A stretch of DNA of 64,000 bases from NCBI RefSeq assembly GCF_023100945.1, contig NZ_CP064689.1, positions 3,640,001 through 3,704,000 on the forward strand. The letters run 5' to 3'. How positions within the stretch are numbered: position 1 is the first letter of the stretch; each line of letters starts with the position of its first letter. The stretch is from Bradyrhizobium sp. 200 (GTDB lineage Bacteria > Pseudomonadota > Alphaproteobacteria > Rhizobiales > Xanthobacteraceae). A program made the translations under genes and the position numbers. A model generated the notes under the pieces. It made no database searches, was not told the DNA's origin, and was given only the letters and a program-made list of their open reading frames with translations. Of this stretch, positions 1 through 8,862 are shown piece after piece.

Positions 1-897
1 GACCAGCTCAAGCATAACCGTAACTGGCTGGGCTTCTGGTTCATGGTGCCGGCGTTGGCGTTCCTGATCTTCTTCCTCGCCTATCCGCTTGGCCTCGGTA
101 TCTGGCTTTCGTTCACCGACACCCGCATCGGTCGCGTCGGAGCATATGTCGGGACCGAGAATTACGAGTGGCTGTGGGACGACGCGATCTTCTGGCTCTC
201 GGTGTTCAACACGCTTTTGTACACGTTCATCGCGAGCGCGATCAAATTCGGCATCGGGCTCTATCTGGCGCTGCTCCTGAACGAGAACATGCCGTTCAAG
301 GCGATGCTGCGCGCGCTGGTGCTGATCCCCTTCATTGTGCCGACGGTGCTGTCGGCGCTGGCATTCTGGTGGATTTTCGATTCGCAGTTCTCGATCATCT
401 CGTGGTCGCTGAAGCAGATGGGGCTGATCACCGAGAACATCAATTTCCTCGGCGACACGACCTGGGCCCGTATCTGCGTGATCTTCGCCAATATCTGGCG
501 CGGCGTTCCCTTTGTCGCGATCACGCTGCTGGCGGGCCTGCAGACGGTGTCGCCATCGCTTTACGAGGCGGCGATCCTCGATGGCGCGACCAGCTGGCAG
601 CGATTCCGCTTCATCACCTATCCGCTGCTGACTCCGATCATCGCCGTCGTGATGACGTTCTCGGTGCTGTTCACCTTCACCGACTTCCAGTTGATCTGGG
701 CGATGACGCGCGGCGGTCCGGTCAACGCCACGCATTTGATGGCGACCCTGTCGTACCAGCGCGCGATCATCGCGGGCCAGCTCGGCGAGGGCGCCGCGAT
801 CTCGAGCGCGATGATCCCGTTCCTGCTCGCGGCCATCATGGTGTCCTGGTTCGGGCTGCAACGCCGCAAGTGGCAGCAGGGAGAGAGCAATGACTGA
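1..897 (+). CDS. Carbohydrate ABC transporter permease, first subunit (5' truncated by window edge)
   Basis: Inner-membrane permease of a binding-protein-dependent sugar importer (MalF/UgpA type). The reading frame is open from base 1, so the true start lies before the window; the first ATG inside is at 43. About six hydrophobic segments are visible. The EAA loop that contacts the ATPase is seen as EAAILDGATSWQRFRFITYP about two thirds along. It overlaps the next permease gene by 8 bp, so the two are co-translated and probably form a heterodimer. The substrate is unknown; the sugar-acid genes downstream suggest a sugar or sugar acid, which is inference. The binding protein and ATPase are not in the window. 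Confidence 0.93.
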   Translation, partial: DQLKHNRNWLGFWFMVPALAFLIFFLAYPLGLGIWLSFTDTRIGRVGAYVGTENYEWLWDDAIFWLSVFNTLLYTFIASAIKFGIGLYLALLLNENMPFKAMLRALVLIPFIVPTVLSALAFWWIFDSQFSIISWSLKQMGLITENINFLGDTTWARICVIFANIWRGVPFVAITLLAGLQTVSPSLYEAAILDGATSWQRFRFITYPLLTPIIAVVMTFSVLFTFTDFQLIWAMTRGGPVNATHLMATLSYQRAIIAGQLGEGAAISSAMIPFLLAAIMVSWFGLQRRKWQQGESND

Positions 898-1825
898 CCT
901 GCCCACCTCTCGGATCGATCTCAAGGCTGTACTGCACAGCTCGGCGCCGACGGTTGCGAAGGACGACCACAGCGAGGGCATGAGTTATCTGCAGTCGGTG
1001 CCGCGCCGGATGGTGACGCTCTATCTGCCGCTGTCGATCATCGTGATCGTCCTGCTGTTCCCGTTCTACTGGATGGGGCTGACGGCGATCAAGCCGGACG
1101 AGCAACTGCTCGACCTCGACAAGTTCAACCCGTTCTGGACCTGGAATCCGACCTTCAAGCACTTTTACAAGCTTCTGTTCGAAAGCCACTATCCGATGTG
1201 GCTCTGGAACACGATGTATGTGGCGGTCTGCGCCACCATCCTGTCGATCATAGCGAGCGTGCTCGCGGCCTATGCCATCGTTCGCCTCCGCTATAAGGGT
1301 GCCAATATGGTCGGCGGCCTGATCTTCCTCGCCTACCTGGTGCCGCCGTCGATTCTGTTCATTCCGCTCGCGACCGTCGTATTCCAGTACGGCCTGTTCG
1401 ACTCGCCGATGGCGCTGATCCTGACCTATCCGACCATCCTGATCCCGTTCTCGACCTGGCTGTTGATGGGATACTTCAAGACCATCCCGTTCGAACTGGA
1501 GGAATGCGCGCTGATCGACGGCGCCAGCCGCTGGCAGATTCTGATCAAGATCGTGCTGCCGCTGGCGATCCCCGGCCTGATCTCCGCGTTCATCTTCTGC
1601 TTCACGCTGTGCTGGAACGAGTTCATCTACGCGCTGACGTTCCTGCAATCGACGTCCAACAAGACGGTACCGGTCGCGATCGTCAACGAATTCGTCGATG
1701 GCGACATTTACCGGTGGGGTTCGCTGATGGCGGGTGCGCTGGCGGGCTCGTTGCCGCTGGTCATCCTTTACGCCTTCTTCGTCGAGCATTATGTGTCGGC
1801 CATGACGGGAGCCGTGAAAGAGTGA
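890..1825 (+). CDS. Carbohydrate ABC transporter permease, second subunit
   Basis: MalG/UgpE-type inner-membrane permease of 311 residues. The N-terminal ~45 residues are cytoplasmic, followed by six predicted membrane segments. The EAA loop reads ECALIDGASRWQILIKIVLP near residue 205, with the usual G-x-LP-like ending. The start ATG at 890 overlaps the end of the preceding permease and has a GGGAGAG ribosome site just upstream (about 881). Partner of the upstream permease in one importer. It is followed by a 180-bp gap holding two stem-loops, so transcription may be attenuated before the next gene. Confidence 0.93.
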   Translation: MTDLPTSRIDLKAVLHSSAPTVAKDDHSEGMSYLQSVPRRMVTLYLPLSIIVIVLLFPFYWMGLTAIKPDEQLLDLDKFNPFWTWNPTFKHFYKLLFESHYPMWLWNTMYVAVCATILSIIASVLAAYAIVRLRYKGANMVGGLIFLAYLVPPSILFIPLATVVFQYGLFDSPMALILTYPTILIPFSTWLLMGYFKTIPFELEECALIDGASRWQILIKIVLPLAIPGLISAFIFCFTLCWNEFIYALTFLQSTSNKTVPVAIVNEFVDGDIYRWGSLMAGALAGSLPLVILYAFFVEHYVSAMTGAVKE

Positions 1826-1860
1826 CGCCGAGGCCCGTGTCGAGAAGATAACAACCGCTG

Positions 1861-1982
1861 TCGTCCCCGCGAACGCGGGGACCCATAACCACCAGCCGCA
1901 ATTGTTGAAACGAAGCCGTCAACCGTCCCCTTTGATAATATAGGCCGCGGCGTATGGGTCCCGGCTCAAGGCCGGGACGACC
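1861..1982. repeat. Intergenic palindromic repeat with two stem-loops
   Basis: Two GC-rich hairpins sit at the ends of the gap between the permease and the epimerase-family gene. The first (1863-1882) has 8-bp arms GTCCCCGC/GCGGGGAC around GAAC. The second (1958-1978) has 8-bp arms GTCCCGGC/GCCGGGAC around TCAAG. The ACCCATA / TATGGGT flanks are also complementary, so the whole unit can fold. This resembles the REP-like elements scattered in rhizobial genomes and may weaken read-through from the transporter operon. Confidence 0.75.
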
Positions 1983-2006
1983 AATTATGAAGAGGGAGTA
2001 CGGGTC

Positions 2007-2993
2007 TTGCACATTCTGATTCTCGGCGCCGCCGGCATGGTGGGCCGCAAGCTGACCGAACGGCTGCTGCGCGACGGCCGCCTTGGCAAGCGCGAGATCA
2101 CCCGCATGACGTTGCAGGACGTGGTGGCGCCCGCCAAGCCCGCCAATGTGTCGATCCCGATCCAGGTTGTGGCTTCCGATTTCGCCGATGCTGGCGCAGC
2201 GGCGCCCCTGATCGCCGATCGGCCGGACGTGATCTTTCATCTCGCCGCCATCGTCTCGGGTGAGGCCGAGGCTGAGTTCGACAAGGGCTACCGGATCAAT
2301 CTCGACGGCACGCGCTACCTGATCGACGCCATTCGCCACGCCGGCGGCGGCTACAAGCCGCGGCTGGTGTTCACATCCTCGATCGCGGTGTTCGGCGCGC
2401 CGTTCCCGGAAAAGATCGGCGACGAATTCTTCCATACGCCACTGACGAGCTACGGCACACAGAAGTCGATCTGCGAACTCCTGATCAACGACTACACCCG
2501 CAAGGGTCTGCTCGACGGCATCTCGATCCGCCTGCCGACCATCTGCGTGCGGCCGGGCAAGCCGAACAAGGCGGCTTCGGGGTTCTTCTCCAACATCATC
2601 CGCGAGCCGCTGGCGGGCGAGGAGGCGGTGCTGCCGGTCTCCGAGGACGTGCGGCACTGGCATGCCTCGCCGAAATCGGCAGTCGGCTTTCTGGTCCACG
2701 CCGGCACCATGGACCTTAACGCGATGGGGCCACGGCGCAATCTCAGCATGCCCGGCATGTCGGTGACCGTCGGCGAGCAGATCGCGGCGCTCGACCGCGT
2801 CGCCGGCAAGAACGTCACCGCGCGCATCAAGCGGGCACCCGACCCGACCATCATCGGCATCGTCTCCGGCTGGCCGCGCGACTTCGTCGCCGACCGCGCG
2901 CTCAAGCTCGGCTTCACCACCGCCGAGAAGACGTTTGACGACATCATCCGGATCCACATCGAGGATGAACTCGGCGGCAAGTTTGCGGCGTGA
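2007..2993 (+). CDS. denD: NAD-dependent epimerase/dehydratase family protein, D-erythronate dehydrogenase-like (DenD)
   Basis: Short-chain extended dehydrogenase of 328 residues. The N-terminus carries the Rossmann motif GAAGMVG (residues 7-13), and there is a downstream YGTQK catalytic Tyr-x-x-x-Lys motif near residue 150. Overall sequence style matches D-erythronate dehydrogenases, which oxidise C2 of a sugar acid with NAD+. The start is TTG at 2007, preceded by AGAGGGAG; no better ATG gives the intact nucleotide-binding motif. It is followed after 33 bp by a sugar kinase and KDPG aldolase, an unusual partnership for DenD, so the real substrate may be another aldonate. The symbol is by similarity only. 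Confidence 0.75.
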   Translation: MHILILGAAGMVGRKLTERLLRDGRLGKREITRMTLQDVVAPAKPANVSIPIQVVASDFADAGAAAPLIADRPDVIFHLAAIVSGEAEAEFDKGYRINLDGTRYLIDAIRHAGGGYKPRLVFTSSIAVFGAPFPEKIGDEFFHTPLTSYGTQKSICELLINDYTRKGLLDGISIRLPTICVRPGKPNKAASGFFSNIIREPLAGEEAVLPVSEDVRHWHASPKSAVGFLVHAGTMDLNAMGPRRNLSMPGMSVTVGEQIAALDRVAGKNVTARIKRAPDPTIIGIVSGWPRDFVADRALKLGFTTAEKTFDDIIRIHIEDELGGKFAA

Positions 2994-3026
2994 GATGATC
3001 TCACGCTCATTCGCGCGGATGCGGTC

Positions 3027-3980
3027 ATGAGCAAGGTAGCCTGCATCGGCGAATGCATGGTCGAACTGAAGCAGGTCCAAGGAACTGAGGCCGGCCTGTT
3101 TTCGCGTGGGTTCGGCGGCGACACGCTCAACACCGCCGTCTATCTCGCTCGCCTCGGCGCGGGCGCCGACTACATCACCGCGCTCGGTGACGACCCCCTC
3201 AGCGATGAGATGATCGCCGGCTGGGCGGCGGAGGGAGTCGGGACAAAGCGCGTCGTGCGGCTGCCGGGCAAACTGCCGGGCCTCTACATGATCCAGACCG
3301 ACGACAAGGGCGAGCGCCGGTTCTTCCACTGGCGCGACAGCGCCGCCGCGCGCAGCCTGATGGATTTGCCGCAGACGCCGGATATCCTGGGTTCGCTCGC
3401 TGACTATGATGTGGTCTATCTCTCGGCGATCACGCTCTCGCTGTATGGCAGCGAGGGGCGGGCGCGGCTGTTTGCGGCGCTGAAACGCGCGCGCGAACAT
3501 GGCGCACGTTTCGCTTTCGATACTAATTTCCGCGCCCGCGGCTGGCCCGACCTCGACGTCGCGCGCGCCGTTTTCCAGGAGGCTTTTGCCACAGCCGATA
3601 TCGTGCTGGCCTCCACCGAGGACCTGCTGCCGCTCTATCCTGGCGTAACCAGCGAAGCCTTGCTGGCGCGGGTTCCAGGCGCCGAGGTGGTGTTGAAGCT
3701 TTCGGAGCCGGCGAGCATCCTGCGTCTGGACGGCGTTCCTTATCCGATCAAGGCCAAGCCGGTGGAGGTGCCGGTCGTCGATACCACGGCAGCGGGCGAC
3801 AGTTTCGCGGCCGCCTACGTGGCCGCGCGCCTCGTGGGCGCGGACCCGCTTGAAGCCGCCCGCGCGGGGCATCGTCTGGCCGGCGTTGTGGTATGTCACC
3901 CCGGGGCGATTATCCCGCGCGCGGCGATGCCGTCCGGCCTCATCCCGAACCACGCCAATTCTCGCAAGGCATCGCCATGA
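3027..3980 (+). CDS. kdgK: PfkB-family sugar kinase, probable 2-dehydro-3-deoxygluconokinase
   Basis: A 317-residue ribokinase-fold enzyme, probably phosphorylating 2-keto-3-deoxygluconate to KDPG in the cytosol. The N-terminal GECMVEL and GGDTLNTA (residues 30-37) are typical of KDG kinases. The PfkB C-terminal signature appears as DTTAAGDSF (252-260), with Asp258 as the expected catalytic base and an alanine replacing the first Gly of the usual GAGD. Its stop overlaps the ATG of the aldolase gene (ATGA at 3977-3980), which supports a kinase/aldolase pair in an Entner-Doudoroff-like branch. Confidence 0.85.
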   Translation: MSKVACIGECMVELKQVQGTEAGLFSRGFGGDTLNTAVYLARLGAGADYITALGDDPLSDEMIAGWAAEGVGTKRVVRLPGKLPGLYMIQTDDKGERRFFHWRDSAAARSLMDLPQTPDILGSLADYDVVYLSAITLSLYGSEGRARLFAALKRAREHGARFAFDTNFRARGWPDLDVARAVFQEAFATADIVLASTEDLLPLYPGVTSEALLARVPGAEVVLKLSEPASILRLDGVPYPIKAKPVEVPVVDTTAAGDSFAAAYVAARLVGADPLEAARAGHRLAGVVVCHPGAIIPRAAMPSGLIPNHANSRKASP

Positions 3981-4633
3981 CTGCAGGCACCAGGCAGGAA
4001 CAACTCGCCGCCATCTTCAAGTCCGCGACCGTGATCCCGGTACTCACCATCGAACGGGTGGAGCATGCGGTGCCGCTGGCGCGCGCGCTGGTTGCCGGCG
4101 GGGTGCGCGTGCTGGAAGTCACCCTGCGGACGCCGGCGGCTGTCGAGGCCGCCCAGGCCATGATCGCGGAGGTGCCGGAAGCCATTGTCGGCATCGGCAC
4201 GATCCTGAACGCCGACGATCTGGCGAGGGCGCGGGGGCTCGGCGCCAAATTCGGCATCAGCCCCGGGGCGACGGCGGAGCTCTTGAAGGCCGCTGCCGCC
4301 AGCGACCTGCCGTTTGCGCCCGGGATTGCGACGGCTTCCGAGCTGATGCAGGCGCTGGCGGCCGGCTTCGATCTCGTGAAATTCTTTCCCGCCGAGCAGG
4401 CCGGGGGTATCAAGGCACTTCGGGCGCTGGCCGGGCCGTTTCCGAATATCCTGATATGCCCGACCGGCGGCATTGGCGAGGCCAATGCGGCAACCTGGCT
4501 GGCCGAGCCGAATGTGGTGGCGGTGGGCGGTTCCTGGCTCTGCCCGGCCGCCGATATCAGGTCCGGCAACTGGGCTGGCATAACCGCCATGTGCGAGCGG
4601 ACGATGAAATCGCTGAAAGCGGCACCAAGATAG
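3977..4633 (+). CDS. eda: 2-dehydro-3-deoxy-phosphogluconate (KDPG) aldolase
   Basis: Class I aldolase of 218 residues that splits KDPG to pyruvate and glyceraldehyde 3-phosphate. Visible landmarks are LEVTLRT (Glu47), GIGTIL (73-78), the Schiff-base lysine in LVKFFPAE (Lys135) and the phosphate-binding PTGGI. An in-frame upstream start exists at 3893, but the ATG at 3977 forms a four-base overlap with the kinase stop and gives the normal family length, so it was preferred. It works directly after the upstream kinase. A 33-bp spacer leads to the thiolase gene, so co-transcription is possible. Confidence 0.92.
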   Translation: MTAGTRQEQLAAIFKSATVIPVLTIERVEHAVPLARALVAGGVRVLEVTLRTPAAVEAAQAMIAEVPEAIVGIGTILNADDLARARGLGAKFGISPGATAELLKAAAASDLPFAPGIATASELMQALAAGFDLVKFFPAEQAGGIKALRALAGPFPNILICPTGGIGEANAATWLAEPNVVAVGGSWLCPAADIRSGNWAGITAMCERTMKSLKAAPR

Positions 4634-4666
4634 GTTACAAACCGAACCGAAACAGGGAGAACAACC

Positions 4667-5836
4667 ATGACAGCCAGCATCGTCGGATGGGCGCACACGC
4701 CATTCGGCAAGTTCGACGCGGAAACCGTCGAGAGCCTCGTGGTGAAGGTTGCGACCGACGCGCTGGCCGATGCCGGCATTTCAGCCGAAGACGTCGACGA
4801 GATCGTGCTCGGGCATTTCAACGCCGGCTTCTCGCCGCAGGATTTTACGGCTTCCCTGGTGCTGCAGGCCGACCCGAAGTTGCGCTTCAAGCCGACGACG
4901 CGCGTCGAGAACGCCTGCGCCACCGGTTCAGCGGCGGTGCACCAGGGTGTCCGGGCGATCGCTGCGGGTGCCGCCAAGATCGTGCTGGTGGTCGGCGTCG
5001 AGCAGATGACGCGGACGCCGTCGGCCGATATCGGGCGCTACCTCCTGAAGGCGTCCTATCTGCCCGAGGACGGCGACACCGTCGGCGGCTTTGCCGGCGT
5101 GTTCGGCAAGATCGCGCAAAGCTATTTCCAGAAATATGGCGACCAGTCGGACGCGCTGGCGATGATCGCGGCCAAGAACCACAAGAACGGCGTCGCCAAT
5201 CCCTATGCCCAGATGCGCAAGGATTTTGGCTTCGAATTCTGCCGCGCCGAGAGCGAGAAAAACCCTTATGTCGCGGGCCCCCTGAAGCGTACCGACTGTT
5301 CGCTGGTGTCGGACGGCGCGGCGGCGCTGGTGCTGACGGATTCGGAAACCGCCAAGACCATGGGCAAGGCGGTGAACTTCCGCGCTACCGCCCACGCGCA
5401 GGATTTTCTGCCGATGTCCAAGCGCGACATCCTGCAGTTCGAAGGCTGCACCGTCGCCTGGCAGCGCGCGCTGGCGCAAGCCGGCATACAGCTCGCCGAT
5501 CTTTCCTTCGTCGAAACTCATGACTGCTTCACGGTTGCCGAACTGATCGAATATGAAGCGATGGGCCTGACGCCGCGCGGGCAGGGCGCCCGCGCCATCA
5601 AGGAAGGCTGGACCCAGAAAGACGGCAAGCTGCCGGTCAACCCGTCCGGCGGGTTGAAGGCCAAGGGCCACCCGATCGGCGCCACCGGCGTCTCCATGCA
5701 TGTGATGAGCGCGATGCAGCTCGTCGGCCAGGCGCCCGAGGGCATGCAGCTCAAGAACGCCAGGCTTGCCGGCATCTTCAACATGGGCGGCGCGGCGGTG
5801 GCGAACTACGTCTCCGTGCTGGAGCCTGCGAAGTAG
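4667..5836 (+). CDS. SCP2-type thiolase family protein (acetyl-CoA acetyltransferase-like)
   Basis: Thiolase-fold protein of 389 residues expected to act on a beta-ketoacyl-CoA. The nucleophilic Cys is present in NACATGS (Cys84), the SCP2-type HDCF motif is at 285-288, and GHPIGATG supplies His335. The C-terminus has NMGG instead of the CxGG of classical thiolases, typical of the sterol-carrier-protein-2 branch. The ribosome site GGGAGA lies about 10 bases before the ATG. It starts a run of acyl-CoA genes and contrasts with the second, Cys-less thiolase homologue at 8863. The substrate is unknown. Confidence 0.88.
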   Translation: MTASIVGWAHTPFGKFDAETVESLVVKVATDALADAGISAEDVDEIVLGHFNAGFSPQDFTASLVLQADPKLRFKPTTRVENACATGSAAVHQGVRAIAAGAAKIVLVVGVEQMTRTPSADIGRYLLKASYLPEDGDTVGGFAGVFGKIAQSYFQKYGDQSDALAMIAAKNHKNGVANPYAQMRKDFGFEFCRAESEKNPYVAGPLKRTDCSLVSDGAAALVLTDSETAKTMGKAVNFRATAHAQDFLPMSKRDILQFEGCTVAWQRALAQAGIQLADLSFVETHDCFTVAELIEYEAMGLTPRGQGARAIKEGWTQKDGKLPVNPSGGLKAKGHPIGATGVSMHVMSAMQLVGQAPEGMQLKNARLAGIFNMGGAAVANYVSVLEPAK

Positions 5837-5853
5837 CCGAGAAACGTGCTACC

Positions 5854-5977
5854 GTGGGGTGGGCAAAGACGCTCTAGCGCCGCGCCCACCATTAGTGCCG
5901 CGCGATGAGTGAGGTGGGCACGCGGAGCCTGTCATCGGGCGCGCATTCGCGCGACCCGGTGGCTTTGCCCACCCTAC
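5854..5977. repeat. GTRGGGTGGGCAAAG-type inverted repeat
   Basis: Left end GGGGTGGGCAAAG and right end CTTTGCCCACCC are inverted copies; internal GCCCACC and GGTGGGC segments form a second pair. The same outer sequence occurs at 38135-38226 and 39482-39569, which defines a dispersed family. This copy is the longest and most degenerate of the three. It fills the gap between the thiolase and the small coiled-coil gene. Confidence 0.8.
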
Positions 5978-5996
5978 AATTTCCGGAGCGTGCATC

Positions 5997-6212
5997 ATGA
6001 GCAACGAAAGTTCGTTGTCATCGACCGAACTGAACAACCGGATCAGGATTTTGGAAGACAACATCCGGCAGTTGATCGAACAGGCTGCCGCCGCCTCCGG
6101 CGAACGGAACGAAGCGCGCATCGCCGACCGCCTCAGCCAGCAGAATGAAGAGCTGGAGCGCCTGACCCGGGAACGCGACGCCAGGTCCAAGCAAGAGCCG
6201 CCGAAGAAATAG
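5997..6212 (+). CDS. Small coiled-coil hypothetical protein
   Basis: A 71-residue, very charged, Gln/Glu/Arg-rich protein without Cys, Trp or a membrane segment. Residues ~10-60 look like one continuous amphipathic helix with heptad-like Leu/Ile spacing (LNNRIRILEDN, RLSQQNEELERL), so a dimeric coiled coil is likely. A CCGGAG ribosome site lies 10 bases before the ATG. No function is recognised. It interrupts the acyl-CoA genes and is bounded upstream by a repeat element, so it is probably transcribed on its own. Confidence 0.7.
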   Translation: MSNESSLSSTELNNRIRILEDNIRQLIEQAAAASGERNEARIADRLSQQNEELERLTRERDARSKQEPPKK

Positions 6213-6333
6213 CCGCCATCGCGCGCATACGGCCATACGCTGGGCGCGCCTTGATCTTCGCAAGTGGCTGCCGTTACTTGGTCCTCACGACAGTGCAGGC
6301 CGGATGGCCTCATAGCGGGGAGCGGGGCGGATC

Positions 6334-7536
6334 ATGGGACCATTGCAGGGCATCAAGGTCATCGACATGACGACCGTGCTGATGGGGCCCTATGCCACCC
6401 AGATGCTCGGCGATTACGGCGCCGACGTCGTCAAGGTTGAATCGCACGATGGCGACGTGACGCGGCAAATCGGGCCGACCCGTCATCCCGGCATGGGGCC
6501 GGTGTTCCTCAACACCAACCGCAACAAGCGCTCGATCTGCCTCGATTTGAAGAAGCCGGCCGGGCGCGATGCCGTGTTGCGGCTGATCAAATCCGCCGAC
6601 GCGCTGGTCTATAATGTGCGCCCGCAGGCGATGGCGCGGCTGAACCTCGGTTATGACGTGGTGTCTGAAATCAACCCGCGCCTGATCTATGCCGGGGTGT
6701 TCGGCTTCGGCCAGGACGGGCCGTATGCGGCAAAGCCCGCCTATGACGACCTGATCCAGGGCGCGACGGCTCTGCCGGCGTTGATGGCGCAGACCGCCGA
6801 CGGCGTGCCGCGCTATGTCCCCAATGCGCTCGTCGACCGTATCGTCGGGCTCACGGCGGTGGGCGCCATCTGCGCCAGCCTCGTCGATCGCAACCGTACC
6901 GGCCGCGGCCAGCGCGTCGATATCCCGATGTTCGAAACCATGGCCGGCTTCGTGATGGGCGATCACATGGGCGGTCTCACCTATGAGCCGCCGCTCGACA
7001 AGGGCGGCTATGCCCGCCATCTGTCGCCGGACCGGCGGCCCTACAAGACCTCGGACGGCTATATCTGCGTGATCGTCTACAACGACAAGCAGTGGCAGAA
7101 TTTCTTCGATGCCACCGGCCGGGACGATCTCCGCGTTCACCCGAAATTTTCGACCTTCGCCGGCCGCGCCGTCAACATCGACACGGTTTATGCCGAACTG
7201 GCGCGCATCCTCGAGACCAAGACCACCGCCGAGTGGACCGCTATCCTGGAAAAGGCCGACGTGCCGGTCATGCCGATGCACGATCTCGAAAGCCTGCTCG
7301 GCGACCCCCACATTGTCGCGACCGATTTCTTCCCGATCGTCGATCATCCGACCGAGGGCCGCATCCGCAACATGCGGCCTTCGGCGCGGTTTTCGGAGAC
7401 GCCGGTTGAAACGCAGCGGCTGGCGCCGCGCCTGAGCGAGCACGGCGCGGAAATCCTCCGCGAAGCCGGCCTTTCCCCGGATGAGATCGCCGCGCTGGTG
7501 CGCGATGGCGTCACCAAGGCCGCGCCAAACATATAA
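6334..7536 (+). CDS. CaiB/BaiF (family III) CoA-transferase
   Basis: A 400-residue family III CoA-transferase that would move CoA between an acyl-CoA and a free carboxylate. The N-terminus IKVIDMTTVLMGPYATQMLGDYGADVVKVE is written here only in part: the key elements are GPYATQ (18-23) and GADVVKVE (29-36). The region that holds the catalytic Asp in formyl-CoA transferase reads VDIPMFETM, with Glu201 where Asp is normal; this substitution is seen in a subgroup and its effect is not known to me. The gene lies 11 bp before the acyl-CoA dehydrogenase gene, so the two are likely co-transcribed. Confidence 0.88.
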   Translation: MGPLQGIKVIDMTTVLMGPYATQMLGDYGADVVKVESHDGDVTRQIGPTRHPGMGPVFLNTNRNKRSICLDLKKPAGRDAVLRLIKSADALVYNVRPQAMARLNLGYDVVSEINPRLIYAGVFGFGQDGPYAAKPAYDDLIQGATALPALMAQTADGVPRYVPNALVDRIVGLTAVGAICASLVDRNRTGRGQRVDIPMFETMAGFVMGDHMGGLTYEPPLDKGGYARHLSPDRRPYKTSDGYICVIVYNDKQWQNFFDATGRDDLRVHPKFSTFAGRAVNIDTVYAELARILETKTTAEWTAILEKADVPVMPMHDLESLLGDPHIVATDFFPIVDHPTEGRIRNMRPSARFSETPVETQRLAPRLSEHGAEILREAGLSPDEIAALVRDGVTKAAPNI

Positions 7537-7547
7537 GGACCAGATAG

Positions 7548-8714
7548 ATGGATTTCGCGCTTTCGGCCAACCAGGAATCGATCCGCGACGCGGTCGGAAA
7601 AATCTGTTCGCGCTTCGACGACGCCTATTGGCTGAAGAAGGACAAGGAGGGTGGTTATCCGGCTGACTTCCACCGCGCGCTGGCGGACGCCGGCTGGCTC
7701 GGCATCTGCATCCCCGAGGAATATGGCGGGTCGGGGCTCGGTATCACCGACGCCGCGATCATGATGCGGACGATTGCGGAATCGGGGGCCGGCATGTCCG
7801 GCGCGTCCGCCGTGCACATGAACGTGTTCGGCCTCAATCCCGTTGTCGTGTTCGGCACCAGGGAACAGTGCACGCGCATGCTGCCGCCGATCATCGACGG
7901 CCGCGACAAGTCCTGCTTTGCAGTGACCGAGCCCAACACCGGGCTCAACACCACGCAATTGAAAACCCGCGCGGTGCGCAAGGGCGACAAGTATGTCGTC
8001 AATGGCCAGAAGGTCTGGATTTCCACCGCCCAGGTCGCCAACAAGATCCTGCTGCTGGCGCGCACCACGCCGCTGGAAGAGGTGAAGACGCCGACGCAGG
8101 GCCTGAGCCTGTTCTACACGGATTTCGACAAAAAGCGCGTCGCCGTGCATGAGATCGAGAAGATGGGCCGCAAGCCCGTCGATTCCAACGAATTGTTCTT
8201 CGAGAATTTCGAGATCCCGGTCGAGGACCGCTTAGGCGAGGAAGGCCGCGGCTTCGAATATATCCTGCACGGAATGAACCCCGAGCGCATCCTGATCGCG
8301 GCGGAAGCGGTCGGCCTCGGCCAGATCGCGCTGTCGCGCGCTGCGGCCTACGCCAGGAACCGCATCGTCTTCAACCGCCCGATCGGCATGAATCAAGGCA
8401 TCCAGCATCCGCTGGCGAAGAACTGGATGGAGCTGGAATCCGCCTGGATGATGGTGCTGCGCGCGGGCTGGCAATACGATCAGGGCATGCCATGCGGTCC
8501 GGCCGCCAATGCCGCGAAATATCTTGCCGCCGAAGCCGGCTTCCATGCCTGCGAGCAGGCTGTCATGACGCATGGCGGCTTTGGTTACGCCAAGGAATAT
8601 CACGTCGAGCGCTATCTGCGGGAATCCCTGATCCCGCGCATCGCCCCGATCAGCCCGCAGCTCATTCTCAGCTTTATCGCCGAGAAGGTGCTGGGGCTGC
8701 CGAAGTCGTATTGA
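7548..8714 (+). CDS. Acyl-CoA dehydrogenase family protein
   Basis: Cytosolic FAD-dependent dehydrogenase of 388 residues. The FAD/substrate signature is recognisable in CFAVTEPNTGLNTTQ (about 124-138) and the C-terminal HGGFGYAKEYHVERYLRE region. Where most family members have the catalytic base in an EGT motif, this protein has RIAPISPQLI, so the base must be elsewhere or the chemistry differs. The C-terminus ends in LGLPKSY. It follows the CoA-transferase by 11 bp and precedes a thiolase-like/OB-fold pair, suggesting consecutive steps on one acyl-CoA. Confidence 0.87.
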   Translation: MDFALSANQESIRDAVGKICSRFDDAYWLKKDKEGGYPADFHRALADAGWLGICIPEEYGGSGLGITDAAIMMRTIAESGAGMSGASAVHMNVFGLNPVVVFGTREQCTRMLPPIIDGRDKSCFAVTEPNTGLNTTQLKTRAVRKGDKYVVNGQKVWISTAQVANKILLLARTTPLEEVKTPTQGLSLFYTDFDKKRVAVHEIEKMGRKPVDSNELFFENFEIPVEDRLGEEGRGFEYILHGMNPERILIAAEAVGLGQIALSRAAAYARNRIVFNRPIGMNQGIQHPLAKNWMELESAWMMVLRAGWQYDQGMPCGPAANAAKYLAAEAGFHACEQAVMTHGGFGYAKEYHVERYLRESLIPRIAPISPQLILSFIAEKVLGLPKSY

Positions 8715-8743
8715 AGATGCGATGGCATCTCGGCAACTCGTTC

Positions 8744-8849
8744 CGTCATTCCGGGGCGCGCGGAGCGCGAGCCCGGAATCTATTTCGCCGCCGTCGCAGG
8801 TGGCCCGATAGATTCCGGGCTCGCCGCTTTGCGGCGCCCCGGAATGACG
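8744..8849. repeat. CGTCATTCCGGGG-type inverted repeat
   Basis: The outer arms are a perfect 16-bp inverted repeat, CGTCATTCCGGGGCGC at 8744-8759 and GCGCCCCGGAATGACG at 8834-8849; an inner pair, CCCGGAATCTAT and ATAGATTCCGGG, extends the stem. Related copies lie at 47843-47944 and 55820-55863. The right arm ends immediately before the GAGGAG ribosome site of the next gene, so folding could affect its translation. Confidence 0.85.
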
Positions 8850-8862
8850 AGGAGAAAATGTC

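Noticed and set aside
1761..3953. Long minus-strand open frame (730 codons) opposite the DenD-like and kinase genes
   Set aside because: It mirrors two well-supported plus-strand genes, is Arg/His-rich with no domain, and is explained by high GC at third codon positions.
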